DNA of 19,414 nucleotides from Candidatus Heimdallarchaeota archaeon AB_125 (lineage in GTDB: Archaea > Asgardarchaeota > Heimdallarchaeia > Heimdallarchaeales > Heimdallarchaeaceae), in the NCBI GenBank assembly GCA_001940755.1, contig MEHH01000017.1, positions 1 to 19,414 on the forward strand, given 5' to 3'. The translations under genes were made by a program, and so were the position numbers. A model generated the notes under the pieces. It did not search any database. It worked only from the letters and a program-made list of their open reading frames with translations, and was not told the DNA's origin. Positions 1 to 7,408 of the stretch are shown here, piece by piece; positions within the stretch are counted from its first letter, which is position 1, and the number at the start of each line of letters is the position of its first letter.

Positions 1-654
1 CTGAGGAAAATAACTGCTTGGTTCTTTAGCACTAATATTACTAAGTTTTTCTTCTGATGTTAAAGATTTCTTCCTAATTTGATCCTGCTGAGTTAGTTTT
101 AAGAAAACTAGTTCAGAACATATCCTATATAGATCATCCAAACCTTCCTTCCTATTGAATTTAAGAATTTGTAAATTAAAACGGTTTGACCATCGATTTA
201 GGAAACCTAAAGCTGGACAGAAATTACCAGTAGAACCTAAAAAAGTCAATAGAGGATGATTGTGATTTACTAAACTGTCCATTTTTGAATTCGATATATC
301 TATGTCATATGGTAGGAATAGAATCTTTTCATTCAGACTCCACTTTATCAAACTTTCAAATGTAAGAACTGACCTCGCAGTCTGATTCTCCTCTCTAATT
401 GCTAGTTTAATTTTCTCATCTTTAATTTCGTTTGTTAAGTGAATATCTTGTATTTCATAATTTGAAGGAAGTGAAATAATAATCTCATTTACATATTTCT
501 TCATTTTTCTTATTTGATGTGTTATGAAGTGTTCATAATCAAGAGATTTACTTTCATAGCCTAGAATCAAACCTGAAGTATTTTCTTTTGTATGCCTATG
601 TTTGGAAGATTTCTTTCCAACTTCTTCAAGCAAGTTTTTTAATGAACTATGCAT
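1..654 (-). CDS. Partial gene (3' end off the left edge): possible degenerate MobA-like nucleotidyltransferase
   Basis: An open frame of 218 codons starts at the ATG at 654 and runs off the left edge without a stop. Its ribosome site (GAGG, in TGAGGAAAAATG) overlaps the mobB stop codon 6 bases upstream, so the two genes are translationally coupled. The order of segments resembles MobA, which joins GMP to molybdopterin: a hydrophobic strand (GLILG, residues 28-32), a helix and second strand (VNEIIISL, 55-62), then a strand with an acidic residue (ILFLPYDIDI, 111-120) where MobA has its metal-binding Asp. The MobA glycine-rich signature LAGGxSxRMG is absent; GYESKSLDY stands there. It is either a divergent MobA, a non-catalytic relative, or an unrelated protein. 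The position next to mobB is the best support. The missing C-terminus cannot be judged. Confidence 0.5.
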   Translation of the reverse strand, partial: MHSSLKNLLEEVGKKSSKHRHTKENTSGLILGYESKSLDYEHFITHQIRKMKKYVNEIIISLPSNYEIQDIHLTNEIKDEKIKLAIREENQTARSVLTFESLIKWSLNEKILFLPYDIDISNSKMDSLVNHNHPLLTFLGSTGNFCPALGFLNRWSNRFNLQILKFNRKEGLDDLYRICSELVFLKLTQQDQIRKKSLTSEEKLSNISAKEPSSYFPQ

Positions 655-660
655 TTTTCC

Positions 661-1182
661 TCAGCTTATGAAGTATTTCAGGATATTCTGAATGGTTTCT
701 TTTATATCATTACTAAAGAGAATATCATTTCTTTCAACAAATTCATCTATAGCTTGTTTATTATCATCGTAGTCCTTAAAATTACTGTATAAGAATCTGG
801 TTGTACTAAAATCAATTGGTTCTTCAAAGATACCCTTTGTCCAGATCAATAGTTTGGGATATTTTTCTTTCTTAAAACCTTCAATAAGTATAAGATCAAG
901 TTCAGAATTATTTGAAAACTCCTTGATTAATCGATTTAAACTAACTTGCTCTTTTAATGTAATCTGAGTAATATTCTCAAACATAACAGCAGAAAAGTTA
1001 GAACCTGCTTTAATAAATTCATCTGAATCTTTGTTTGTTAAATGGTAAGTATGTGTTCTTGCTGATTTTATTGTAGCACAAGAATAGTTCATTTCTGAAA
1101 GTTTCTCAAGTAATAATTTAACTAAGGACGTCTTTCCAGAATCTGAATATCCTATTATCTGTAGAATTTTTGGCTGAGTCAT
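661..1182 (-). CDS. mobB: MobB, molybdopterin-guanine dinucleotide biosynthesis adapter GTPase
   Basis: A 173-residue P-loop protein of the usual MobB size. The Walker A motif GYSDSGKT is at residues 11-18, directly after the first beta strand (PKILQII), as in MobB. Downstream segments LDLILIEGFKKEKYPK (about 95-110) match the conserved MobB Walker B region with its EGFK motif. MobB binds GTP and assists MobA in making molybdopterin guanine dinucleotide, the cofactor of many molybdenum and tungsten enzymes; it acts in the cytoplasm. The ATG at 1182 has no clear Shine-Dalgarno site; an AT-rich element at 1195-1210 could be its TATA box. The gene 6 bases downstream is a possible MobA relative, consistent with a cofactor operon. 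No molybdoenzyme is visible in the window. Confidence 0.9.
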   Translation of the reverse strand: MTQPKILQIIGYSDSGKTSLVKLLLEKLSEMNYSCATIKSARTHTYHLTNKDSDEFIKAGSNFSAVMFENITQITLKEQVSLNRLIKEFSNNSELDLILIEGFKKEKYPKLLIWTKGIFEEPIDFSTTRFLYSNFKDYDDNKQAIDEFVERNDILFSNDIKETIQNILKYFIS

Positions 1183-1260
1183 GAACTTACACGTTTAATT
1201 TATGTTTACTTTCCAAGAAACATCTAATTTGAATTTGGGATTATAGTAGAGAGTTCTAAA

Positions 1261-2907
1261 TCACTTCTCTACTTCTTTCTTAAGAGCATTAGCGCCATAG
1301 ATTACTTTTTTAGCAGTTGTTACTCCTATTCCACGCACTTTACTTAATTCTTCTGGAGTAGTAGATAGTATCTTCTCAAGAGAATCATATCCTCCATCTT
1401 TTAGAAGCATAGCAGTTTTATCACCAACACCCATTATGTCTGTGACTTTCAAATCAGCCACAAGTTGTTGTTTGAATTGATCTAACTCCATCTTGAGGGC
1501 TCTAGCTTCACAAATTAATTTCTTTGCTGTGGAATCACCTATACCTTTCACTTTGCTCAAATCTTTTGGAGTAGCATTAAGAATTTTTTCAACTGAATCA
1601 AATCCTTCATCTTTTAGAAGCATAGCTGTTTTATCACCAACACCCATTATGTCTGTAACTTTCATATCAGCTAATGTTTTAAGTTTGTATTTTTCCTTTT
1701 CTTCTTCTGAAAAACTATCTTCTAGAATTTCTATTTCAAATGGCAAAGTCTCTGTTTCTTTTACTGATCTTCTTGTTTCCTTTTCATCTATTCTCTTAGC
1801 TTCAGGCTTGCCAGTTGAAGGGGGTGCAGGAATTTCTTTGAGAGTTGGATCTATTTTAACAGGAGGTATTGTTTCTGGAATCTTATCTTCTTGTATATCA
1901 ACTTCTTCAGTAGGTTTTTCCAAGATTTCTACTTCTTCAGTTGCAGACTCTTCTTGAATCATTAGATAGTCTGCCTGTTGTCGTGGAACCTCTGAAGGGG
2001 GAGCTAGTTTTCGTTGAGTAATTTCTCTCCGTGGTTCTAAAAATCTAGTTTTTTTTTCAATTGGGACGTGACTAGGACTTGAAATTGACCTTGAAATTAC
2101 TTCTATTATATCTCTTTTCTTCAGATATTCACTTGGACGGAGAAGATTTTCAGTAGGAGGTTCTTCTCTCTCTATTTTCTCAATAGGTTGTGTAACAACA
2201 GGATCTCCTGTTACTCGAGCTACATCATCTGAAGATACTTCTATACTCGGATAAGCTGTTTCACGTTCTTTCAAAATCTCACTTGGTTTAAGTAAAGTAT
2301 TAACTGGGGGTTCTCCCTTAACTTCTTCAACTTCAGTTTTCACTGGAGGAAGAAGAGTAACTTCAGGAGATACTGTTTCCTCTGGTTTGAATAAAACACT
2401 TGGTTTAACAACTGTATCATCAGGTGGTATTTCAGGTCTAGCTCTTTCAGGCTCATCATCTGGTCTTACAAGTTCTCCTAACATATGCATTCCAGTGGCT
2501 TTAGCAGGCTTTGGATCTATTGGATCAAAATCGTTGGATCTTACTTGAGCTTCTCGCACAGCAATACCTGATGATGTTAAGGATACACCTTTTCCTAAAT
2601 TTCTAACAGATTCTATCAATTGGTAAAAATTTATGTTTGATATACCAATATCAGCAAAATATTCAGATAACCAATTTGAGAATCTGTGAACATTAACATC
2701 TGAACCTAATTTTGTTTCCCAATAATTGATTATTTTCTCAGCAAGTTGATCAAAAGATGAAAATTTATGTGATTCGATGACGTGTTTACCATCATACAAA
2801 TCCAAAACTCCGCTTAGACTTTCTGAAAACTCTGTTTCATTAGGTTTTATGACAACACTATATCTATAACTACCAATCAAACTTCTCCGAGGTGACCTTG
2901 ATGACAT
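1261..2907 (-). CDS. Unknown N-terminal domain, long disordered linker, tandem RadA-type helix-hairpin-helix modules
   Basis: No full-length family recognised. Numbering follows an upstream ATG at 2940 (559 residues). I prefer the ATG at 2907 (residue 12, giving MSSRSPRRSLIG) because GTGAG lies 4 bases upstream. Residues 20-125 look globular and rich in aromatic residues, family unknown. Residues 130-420 are an acidic, proline-rich, probably disordered linker with three degenerate repeats of the form PPxxxLL[KR]PSExLKxR at 172, 211 and 261. Residues 422-559 are two near-identical 71-residue modules, each with two helix-hairpin-helix motifs (MGVGDKTA and KGIG/RGIG), like the N-terminal domain of RadA/Rad51 and related modules. 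Such modules bind DNA or proteins, so this is probably a DNA-associated scaffold. There is no enzyme motif. The gene follows the membrane protein's terminator and may be transcribed alone. Confidence 0.75.
   Translation of the reverse strand: MSSRSPRRSLIGSYRYSVVIKPNETEFSESLSGVLDLYDGKHVIESHKFSSFDQLAEKIINYWETKLGSDVNVHRFSNWLSEYFADIGISNINFYQLIESVRNLGKGVSLTSSGIAVREAQVRSNDFDPIDPKPAKATGMHMLGELVRPDDEPERARPEIPPDDTVVKPSVLFKPEETVSPEVTLLPPVKTEVEEVKGEPPVNTLLKPSEILKERETAYPSIEVSSDDVARVTGDPVVTQPIEKIEREEPPTENLLRPSEYLKKRDIIEVISRSISSPSHVPIEKKTRFLEPRREITQRKLAPPSEVPRQQADYLMIQEESATEEVEILEKPTEEVDIQEDKIPETIPPVKIDPTLKEIPAPPSTGKPEAKRIDEKETRRSVKETETLPFEIEILEDSFSEEEKEKYKLKTLADMKVTDIMGVGDKTAMLLKDEGFDSVEKILNATPKDLSKVKGIGDSTAKKLICEARALKMELDQFKQQLVADLKVTDIMGVGDKTAMLLKDGGYDSLEKILSTTPEELSKVRGIGVTTAKKVIYGANALKKEVEK
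1398..1671 (-). repeat. Direct duplication of a helix-hairpin-helix module (213-base period)
   Basis: Two 61-base blocks, 1398-1458 and 1611-1671, differ at only 3 positions and lie exactly 213 bases (71 codons) apart. They encode the VTDIMGVGDKTAMLLKD segment of the two helix-hairpin-helix modules. Most of the matched third-codon positions are also identical, so the duplication is recent or kept uniform by gene conversion. Confidence 0.9.
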
Positions 2908-2960
2908 TATCTCACAAATATATAGAAAACACTTCATCAATTAAAGAATTTCCTTATCGG

Positions 2961-2983
2961 AAAACGAAAAAAAGAGAAAAAAA
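2961..2983 (-). terminator. T-rich archaeal terminator after the membrane protein gene
   Basis: Read on the minus strand, two runs of seven T (2977-2983 and 2967-2973) and one of four T follow the TAA stop at 2990-2992 by 6 bases. Archaeal RNA polymerase stops at such U-runs without needing a hairpin; none is seen here. Confidence 0.6.
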
Positions 2984-2989
2984 GAGGAT

Positions 2990-4471
2990 TTATGCTTTAG
3001 CTTCTTCTGGTTTTTGCCAAGTTGGTCTTTCTTCTTTGTCGTAGGTTTCCATAACTTCAGACTGAATTCCATCAATGTTCTTTTGGATATCTGGAGATAT
3101 TCTTGTTCTTCTACCAGTATGTCCTCTAAACGGATCTGCTATATGGAAGAAGAGAATTGTCTTGTAAGCTGTGGATATTGGTCTTAATATTGCAGATGTT
3201 GGTAAATATCCAAACAAGAAGAATATTAGTGCAACCAATATTGAGAAACCTACTTTATAGCTAATGTTCCAGAAAAATACAGTATCTGGAATTCCCAATT
3301 GATCAGCTAACCAGTAGTATCCAAGGAAAAATCCACCTGTTGAGAAAACACCTAGTGTTAATAAAGAGAAAAGCCCTTTAGCTATGCTTACACCAGTTTT
3401 TCCAATGATAATATCAGCTGCTGAATCAAGTGACAAATCAGCTGATCTAGCTACACTGCGAATAAACCCTTGTTTCTCTACTACTATTAATGTTAAAGTA
3501 TAGTAATTTAGGAATTTTAGTATCTTGAATAATCCTTTCAATATTAATATGAATATAAAAAAGACTATTCTCAGAACTTTCATTGTAACGCTAATTACTT
3601 TGTTCTTCTTCCAACCTTTGAAGAATTTTCTATTTGCAAAGAATTGTATAGTTTTTATTATCGCATCAAAGAAAGCTATGAACATCCCAAATAAAACGAT
3701 ACTTCCTTTTACTTTCCATATTTCTCTTATTGCTATCTTTAGAGAAGAATCTTTGTAATTATTCCATCTTTTGAAAATACAGATATTTATCGCGTCACTG
3801 AAATGTAACATTGTATAATGTATCATTAAGTAAACGTAGATCAGAACAAAGAACACAAGATATTCTAACCATTGATTGCTTACCCAATCACTAATGTTAG
3901 CACCAGTAAAAGCAGCAGCTGCAAATCCTAATATGAAAGTAAATAAGGATAAAGTTGCAAAGAAGAAGACAGGAGTCAATGAACTCTTTTCATCATTGAC
4001 AGCTTCATTGCTCATCTCAAAAATCTTAGCTCCTAGAACCACCCGTTTACCTACTAAAACTGCAATAAACAGTAAAAAAGCAGCAGGTACAATAAATACT
4101 ATTCCGATCCATACTTCACTAAACAGGAAGAAGGAAGCTATTCCAGCTCCAGTAAGTACTAGAGGGATACCAAAAACAACAGTATTAATGATTTCAGCTC
4201 CAATGTAGCTCATTAACCAAACTTGCAGGTATGCAAATATTACTCCAACTAAGAATAATACAACAGCAGCACCCAAACCCCACCAGAGATAATTTCCAAG
4301 AAGAGCATATGCAGAATTAAATTGCTCTTGTACCCAATTTACAACAGCTGTGTTATTTATAATTAATTGATAGATTGAGTAGGCACCAAATGCATAAGCT
4401 GCAAGAGTCAGTAAAAACCAAAGGTAAAAGATTAATCCAAAATCTCTTACTCTTCTTTCTTCTGTAGTCAT
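2990..4471 (-). CDS. Polytopic membrane protein, possibly DUF6159-like
   Basis: About ten hydrophobic membrane-length segments are visible (numbered from an upstream TTG at 4510: roughly 27-50, 76-99, 107-130, 134-153, 181-201, 215-235, 270-290, 312-335, 377-400, 418-440). A charged cytoplasmic tail ends in PTWQKPEEAKA. A segment with Glu followed by Arg-Ser pairs (VVEKQGFIRSVARSADL, 343-359), preceded by FSDAINICIFKRW, resembles the layout of DUF6159-type membrane proteins of unknown function, but this is a weak recognition. No transport or catalytic motif is seen. The start is uncertain: the ATG at 4471 has GGGGGA about 15 bases upstream; the TTG at 4510 has no ribosome site but lies about 35 bases after a TATA box (4542-4549). 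The gene is divergent from the PfkB kinase. Confidence 0.75.
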   Translation of the reverse strand: MTTEERRVRDFGLIFYLWFLLTLAAYAFGAYSIYQLIINNTAVVNWVQEQFNSAYALLGNYLWWGLGAAVVLFLVGVIFAYLQVWLMSYIGAEIINTVVFGIPLVLTGAGIASFFLFSEVWIGIVFIVPAAFLLFIAVLVGKRVVLGAKIFEMSNEAVNDEKSSLTPVFFFATLSLFTFILGFAAAAFTGANISDWVSNQWLEYLVFFVLIYVYLMIHYTMLHFSDAINICIFKRWNNYKDSSLKIAIREIWKVKGSIVLFGMFIAFFDAIIKTIQFFANRKFFKGWKKNKVISVTMKVLRIVFFIFILILKGLFKILKFLNYYTLTLIVVEKQGFIRSVARSADLSLDSAADIIIGKTGVSIAKGLFSLLTLGVFSTGGFFLGYYWLADQLGIPDTVFFWNISYKVGFSILVALIFFLFGYLPTSAILRPISTAYKTILFFHIADPFRGHTGRRTRISPDIQKNIDGIQSEVMETYDKEERPTWQKPEEAKA

Positions 4472-4541
4472 GTCTATATATTGACTTTCCCCCTTCAAAA
4501 ATCTTTCCAACTTATTTATGTAATAAAACTTAAGTACATTG

Positions 4542-4549
4542 TTTATAAA
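4542..4549 (-). promoter_or_regulatory. TATA box of the membrane protein gene
   Basis: The minus strand reads TTTATAAA, an archaeal TATA box. Its centre lies about 35 bases before the TTG at 4510, placing transcription start near 4519. The sequence is self-complementary, but on the plus strand it sits only 8 bases before the kinase GTG, too close to serve that gene. Confidence 0.5.
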
Positions 4550-4557
4550 GAAAGATT

Positions 4558-5466
4558 GTGCCAGTTGACCTGAACATCATAAGTCATCTTGTTTTAGATG
4601 ATAAAGAGTTTATCAACTTAGGCCCACCTAGGAAGGAAATTTCTGTTCTTGGGGGACCTCCAGCTTTCGCTACAATGGTTATACCTTTACTCTCCTTGAA
4701 AACTAGAATAATAACAGCTGTTGGCAGTGACTTTCCTGAAGCTTATTTTCGTTATCTTTCATCATTGAAGAGCTTAGATTTAGAGATTCTCAAAAGTGAA
4801 AAATCTACTAGATTTCTTCATAGAATTTATGATGATGGGAGAACTATGTTTTTACTTTCACAAGCAGATAATCTTGACCTCTTTGTACAGAAGCAGAAGG
4901 GAGCTAAAGCTTGCTTGGTTTCTCCAGTTTTTGCTGAAATTTCAAATTTGTCGATGCAATGGATTAAGAAAAATCATAATATTATTGGTTTAGATGTTCA
5001 GGGTTTCGTTAGAAGTATTGATAAAAACAATAAAATCATCTTAGAATTCGATTATGAGGGTGTTAAAACCATAATAGAACAAGCGGATATAGTGAAATTT
5101 TCTCTAAATGAAGCACAATCTTTTACTCAAAGAAAATCCTATTCAGATATCTTCAAACATCTATCTAAGGACATTACTAACATTATTACTTTAGGAACTC
5201 AAGGTATAGTTTTCAATGAGGATGATTTGATCTATAAAATAGAAGCTCCTGTAAAAAAAGAAACTGATCCAACTGGTGCAGGAGACGTTCTAATGACCGG
5301 GATTTTAGCAAGTTTAATTAAGAATCAAGAAGTTGATTATTCTATCTGTTTTGGTATGGCTTTAGCTGCAGAAAAAGTTCAGCATGAAAGAATACATACT
5401 TTACCACCAGAAGATTATGACTCAACCGCAGAGACAATTCTAGAAACTAAAAAGCTAATAGCATAA
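4558..5466 (+). CDS. PfkB/ribokinase-family sugar or nucleoside kinase
   Basis: A 302-residue protein of normal size for PfkB kinases, which phosphorylate sugars or nucleosides with ATP. The C-terminal signature is clear: DPTGAGD at 237-243 supplies the anion hole and the catalytic base Asp243. Near the N-terminus LGGPPAFAT (31-39) takes the place of the GGxxxN substrate loop, and ITAVGSDFP (52-60) matches the family's next conserved strand. The overall pattern resembles archaeal nucleoside/sugar kinases of the MJ0406 type, but the substrate cannot be told. The start is GTG at 4558; an in-frame stop at 4546-4548 leaves little room upstream, and the protein opens directly on the first family strand. 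It diverges from the membrane protein gene and ends 8 bases before the converging ThiI-like gene. Confidence 0.85.
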   Translation: MPVDLNIISHLVLDDKEFINLGPPRKEISVLGGPPAFATMVIPLLSLKTRIITAVGSDFPEAYFRYLSSLKSLDLEILKSEKSTRFLHRIYDDGRTMFLLSQADNLDLFVQKQKGAKACLVSPVFAEISNLSMQWIKKNHNIIGLDVQGFVRSIDKNNKIILEFDYEGVKTIIEQADIVKFSLNEAQSFTQRKSYSDIFKHLSKDITNIITLGTQGIVFNEDDLIYKIEAPVKKETDPTGAGDVLMTGILASLIKNQEVDYSICFGMALAAEKVQHERIHTLPPEDYDSTAETILETKKLIA

Positions 5467-5474
5467 TTTTCTAA

Positions 5475-6098
5475 TTACAAATCAATAACTCGTAAACTCC
5501 TAAGTGAATTAGAAACAATATCTAAATCTTGGAGGTTCATTTCTTCGTTAAGTGTATTTTCAAGATTAGCATTAACAATAGGATGTTTAGGACCTAAGAG
5601 ATCACACACTTCAGGACCAGCAGAGATTTCAAACGTTTTAATCTCTATTGTCATATTGATTATTTTTTCCTTATCGAAAGTAATTAACGGTTTGAGTACT
5701 CGAAAACTTGCTGCTTGTTCTATAACGGATATATTAGCTAATGTTTGACTTGATACTTGACCTAGACTTTCACCAGTTCCGATATACTGAGCATCCTCTT
5801 TTTTTGCTATTTCCCCCGCAACTTGAAGCATAAATCTCTTCATTAGAACAAAATAGTATGAATGCTTACAATTATCAACAAGAGATTGGAGTGCATCAGC
5901 TATGTCAACTACATAGAACTTCTTCCAACCAAATTTTTTTGCTAATTCAATACTCTTCTCTATTGATTCCTCTCCAGCAAAATCAACATTGGATAGATGT
6001 AATGGTATAATTTCATATCCAACTTTTTGAAGTAAATATCCAGCAAGACCACTATCAAAACCTCCACTCAGAAGTAAAACAACCTTTCTGGAGTTCAT
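5475..6098 (-). CDS. ThiI-like PP-loop sulfurtransferase domain without THUMP domain
   Basis: Residue numbers run from an upstream ATG at 6146; I prefer ATG 6098 (residue 17, MNSRKVVLLLSGG) because it begins just before the PP-loop. The PP-loop SGGFDS (27-32) adenylates the substrate. TGESLGQVSSQTLANI (124-139) and FRVLKPLITFDKEKII (148-163) are hallmarks of ThiI, the enzyme that makes 4-thiouridine in tRNA and, in some organisms, supplies thiazole sulfur. C181 and PKHP (186-189) match the ThiI C-terminal motif. The usual N-terminal ferredoxin-like and THUMP domains (about 170 residues), which bind tRNA, are missing. The CxxC seen before the KR motif in methanogen ThiI is also absent (only C93). 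It may need a separate THUMP partner or act on another substrate. The gene starts divergently from the GNAT gene. Confidence 0.85.
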   Translation of the reverse strand: MNSRKVVLLLSGGFDSGLAGYLLQKVGYEIIPLHLSNVDFAGEESIEKSIELAKKFGWKKFYVVDIADALQSLVDNCKHSYYFVLMKRFMLQVAGEIAKKEDAQYIGTGESLGQVSSQTLANISVIEQAASFRVLKPLITFDKEKIINMTIEIKTFEISAGPEVCDLLGPKHPIVNANLENTLNEEMNLQDLDIVSNSLRSLRVIDL

Positions 6099-6174
6099 AC
6101 TACCATTAAAACCATAGCATTTTAGAGTTTTTAGATAAGAAAACATATTTTAACAAATAGAATAATTTTGCTCA

Positions 6175-6588
6175 ATGAAAATTGAACAGTTCAATATAGA
6201 TATGTATCATGAAGTCTATCAGATTTGGAAAAAAACAGGCTTATCTCTGGGTAAATCTGATACCAAAGAAGAAGTTCAACAAGTATTAAACCATAGCCAG
6301 GATTTATTCATTGTTGGAAAAATTGAAGATAAAATTGTTGCTGTTGTTATGGGAGCTTTTGATGGTAGAAGAGGATATGTCCATCACTTAGCAGTTGATC
6401 CTGATTACCAAAGATTAGGTTTGGGAAAGGAGATAATGGAAGATTTACATAATCGTTTTACAGAGAAGAACATAGTGAAAGTTCATCTATTTATTGAAGT
6501 TGATACTGAAGGCGTAATTGAATTTTATAAAAAGATAGGCTGGCACTCTCGAGAAGATTTAGTTATGATGAGTTATGTACCTAAATAA
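6175..6588 (+). CDS. GNAT-family N-acetyltransferase, YpeA-like
   Basis: A 137-residue single-domain GNAT enzyme. It transfers acetyl from acetyl-CoA to an amine. The acetyl-CoA pyrophosphate loop QRLGLG (79-84) follows the beta4 strand VHHLAVDPDY (69-78), and IEFYKKIGWHSRE matches the conserved C-terminal helix and Tyr. MGAFDGRRGYVHHLAV strongly resembles the bacterial YpeA group. The acceptor is unknown. The ATG at 6175 has no Shine-Dalgarno site; an ATATTTTA element at 6145-6152 lies about 26 bases upstream, which fits a leaderless transcript. The gene starts 76 bases from the divergent ThiI-like start and converges on the GTPase operon. Confidence 0.85.
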   Translation: MKIEQFNIDMYHEVYQIWKKTGLSLGKSDTKEEVQQVLNHSQDLFIVGKIEDKIVAVVMGAFDGRRGYVHHLAVDPDYQRLGLGKEIMEDLHNRFTEKNIVKVHLFIEVDTEGVIEFYKKIGWHSREDLVMMSYVPK

Positions 6589-6593
6589 TCAAT

Positions 6594-6612
6594 AAAAAAA
6601 TATGATGAAAAA
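6594..6612 (-). terminator. T-rich terminator of the GTPase/longin operon
   Basis: On the minus strand, T5 (6608-6612) and T7 (6594-6600) follow the last operon gene by 16-35 bases. This fits an archaeal U-run terminator. There is no hairpin. Confidence 0.55.
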
Positions 6613-6628
6613 TAAAGGGATTAAAGGA

Positions 6629-7399
6629 TTAAACGGGAGCGATTTCTATATTCAAAATTTCAAGAATCCTTACCATTTCCTTTACTTCATCAATTGTTTT
6701 TATTCTCATTGAGCTTCTAAACATACTAGAATTAAGTTCTGAAGCAACTTTGAAAATATCTCTTCTTCTCCAGACATCCATTGATGGGTTGTACAATAAA
6801 ATATACATTACATTCTTATCTATATCACAGAGTAGATATGTATCTGCATATTCTAATCTTTTACCAATCATTTCTTTTAGAGAATTATCCGCATTTATAG
6901 CGAAAATTCTGGGTATCTTTCCAGAGAACATATCAATCATTCGAACATAAAGTTGTTTAATTGAAGTAGGGTTGATTGATGATTCTTTTTGTAAACTTCT
7001 TCCAATGAGAGTAAAATATGGTTCAATTAAACCATAGCTATCTAAAACATCTCTAACTGCGCTTCCATCAAAAAGAAAGTAAGCTACACATAAACGATAT
7101 CCTGATGCTGATATTCTTTCATCTGTTGAAGATGTTATCTCTGTTTCAAAAGGAATTGCTATTGCCTTTAGAGTTTCATTTTCAGGAACAGGAATTGGAC
7201 CAAGCATTTTTGGATTCTTAGTTCCATCAACTCTTCCAATTGAACCTTTGTCCATTTCTACTAATGTCATTCCTTGCATAACCAGAGTAAGAGCTACATT
7301 TTCTTCAAGTGTGGAATTATTAAACAGAATTTCTGGTCCATAATCTTTGAAGATACTGAATACCAAAACTGGCTCTTTTGTTACATTCGGATTTATCAT
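6629..7399 (-). CDS. Longin/roadblock-like regulator in the GTPase operon
   Basis: A 256-residue soluble protein, third and last gene of the operon. The N-terminus (VLVFSIFKDYGPEILFN, 11-27) has the strand-turn-Gly-Pro pattern of longin-type domains, comparable to the opening of Nprl2-like proteins. A second alpha/beta region (about 145-256, with LYVRMIDMFSG, IPRIFAINAD and YLLCDIDKNVMYILLYN) may be another longin- or roadblock-like fold. The family call is from pattern, not a firm match. Proteins with these folds regulate or anchor small GTPases (MglB with MglA, Ragulator with Rag). The context of two GTPases directly upstream supports such a role. The start is firm: the stop of the upstream gene and a strong ribosome site overlap in TGAGGAGAAAAAATG, giving a 9-base gap and translational coupling. 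Confidence 0.6.
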   Translation of the reverse strand: MINPNVTKEPVLVFSIFKDYGPEILFNNSTLEENVALTLVMQGMTLVEMDKGSIGRVDGTKNPKMLGPIPVPENETLKAIAIPFETEITSSTDERISASGYRLCVAYFLFDGSAVRDVLDSYGLIEPYFTLIGRSLQKESSINPTSIKQLYVRMIDMFSGKIPRIFAINADNSLKEMIGKRLEYADTYLLCDIDKNVMYILLYNPSMDVWRRRDIFKVASELNSSMFRSSMRIKTIDEVKEMVRILEILNIEIAPV

Positions 7400-7408
7400 T
7401 TTTTCTCC

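Noticed and set aside
3876..4208. 110-codon plus-strand open frame
   Set aside because: It lies wholly inside the membrane protein gene on the other strand, has no family features and no ribosome site. Other plus-strand frames over minus-strand genes (for example 1493-1957) were dropped for the same reason.
2990..4471. Choline-transporter-like (CTL/SLC44) identity for the membrane protein
   Set aside because: The asparagine-tyrosine stretch before a charged helix recalls CTL proteins, but the conserved CTL cysteines and the rest of the pattern are not seen; DUF6159-like layout fits better and is itself only tentative.
5475..6146. ThiI-like gene as a broken, truncated pseudogene
   Set aside because: The PP-loop domain starts cleanly, all its motifs are intact, and no THUMP-coding remnant lies upstream, so a genuine short form is more likely.
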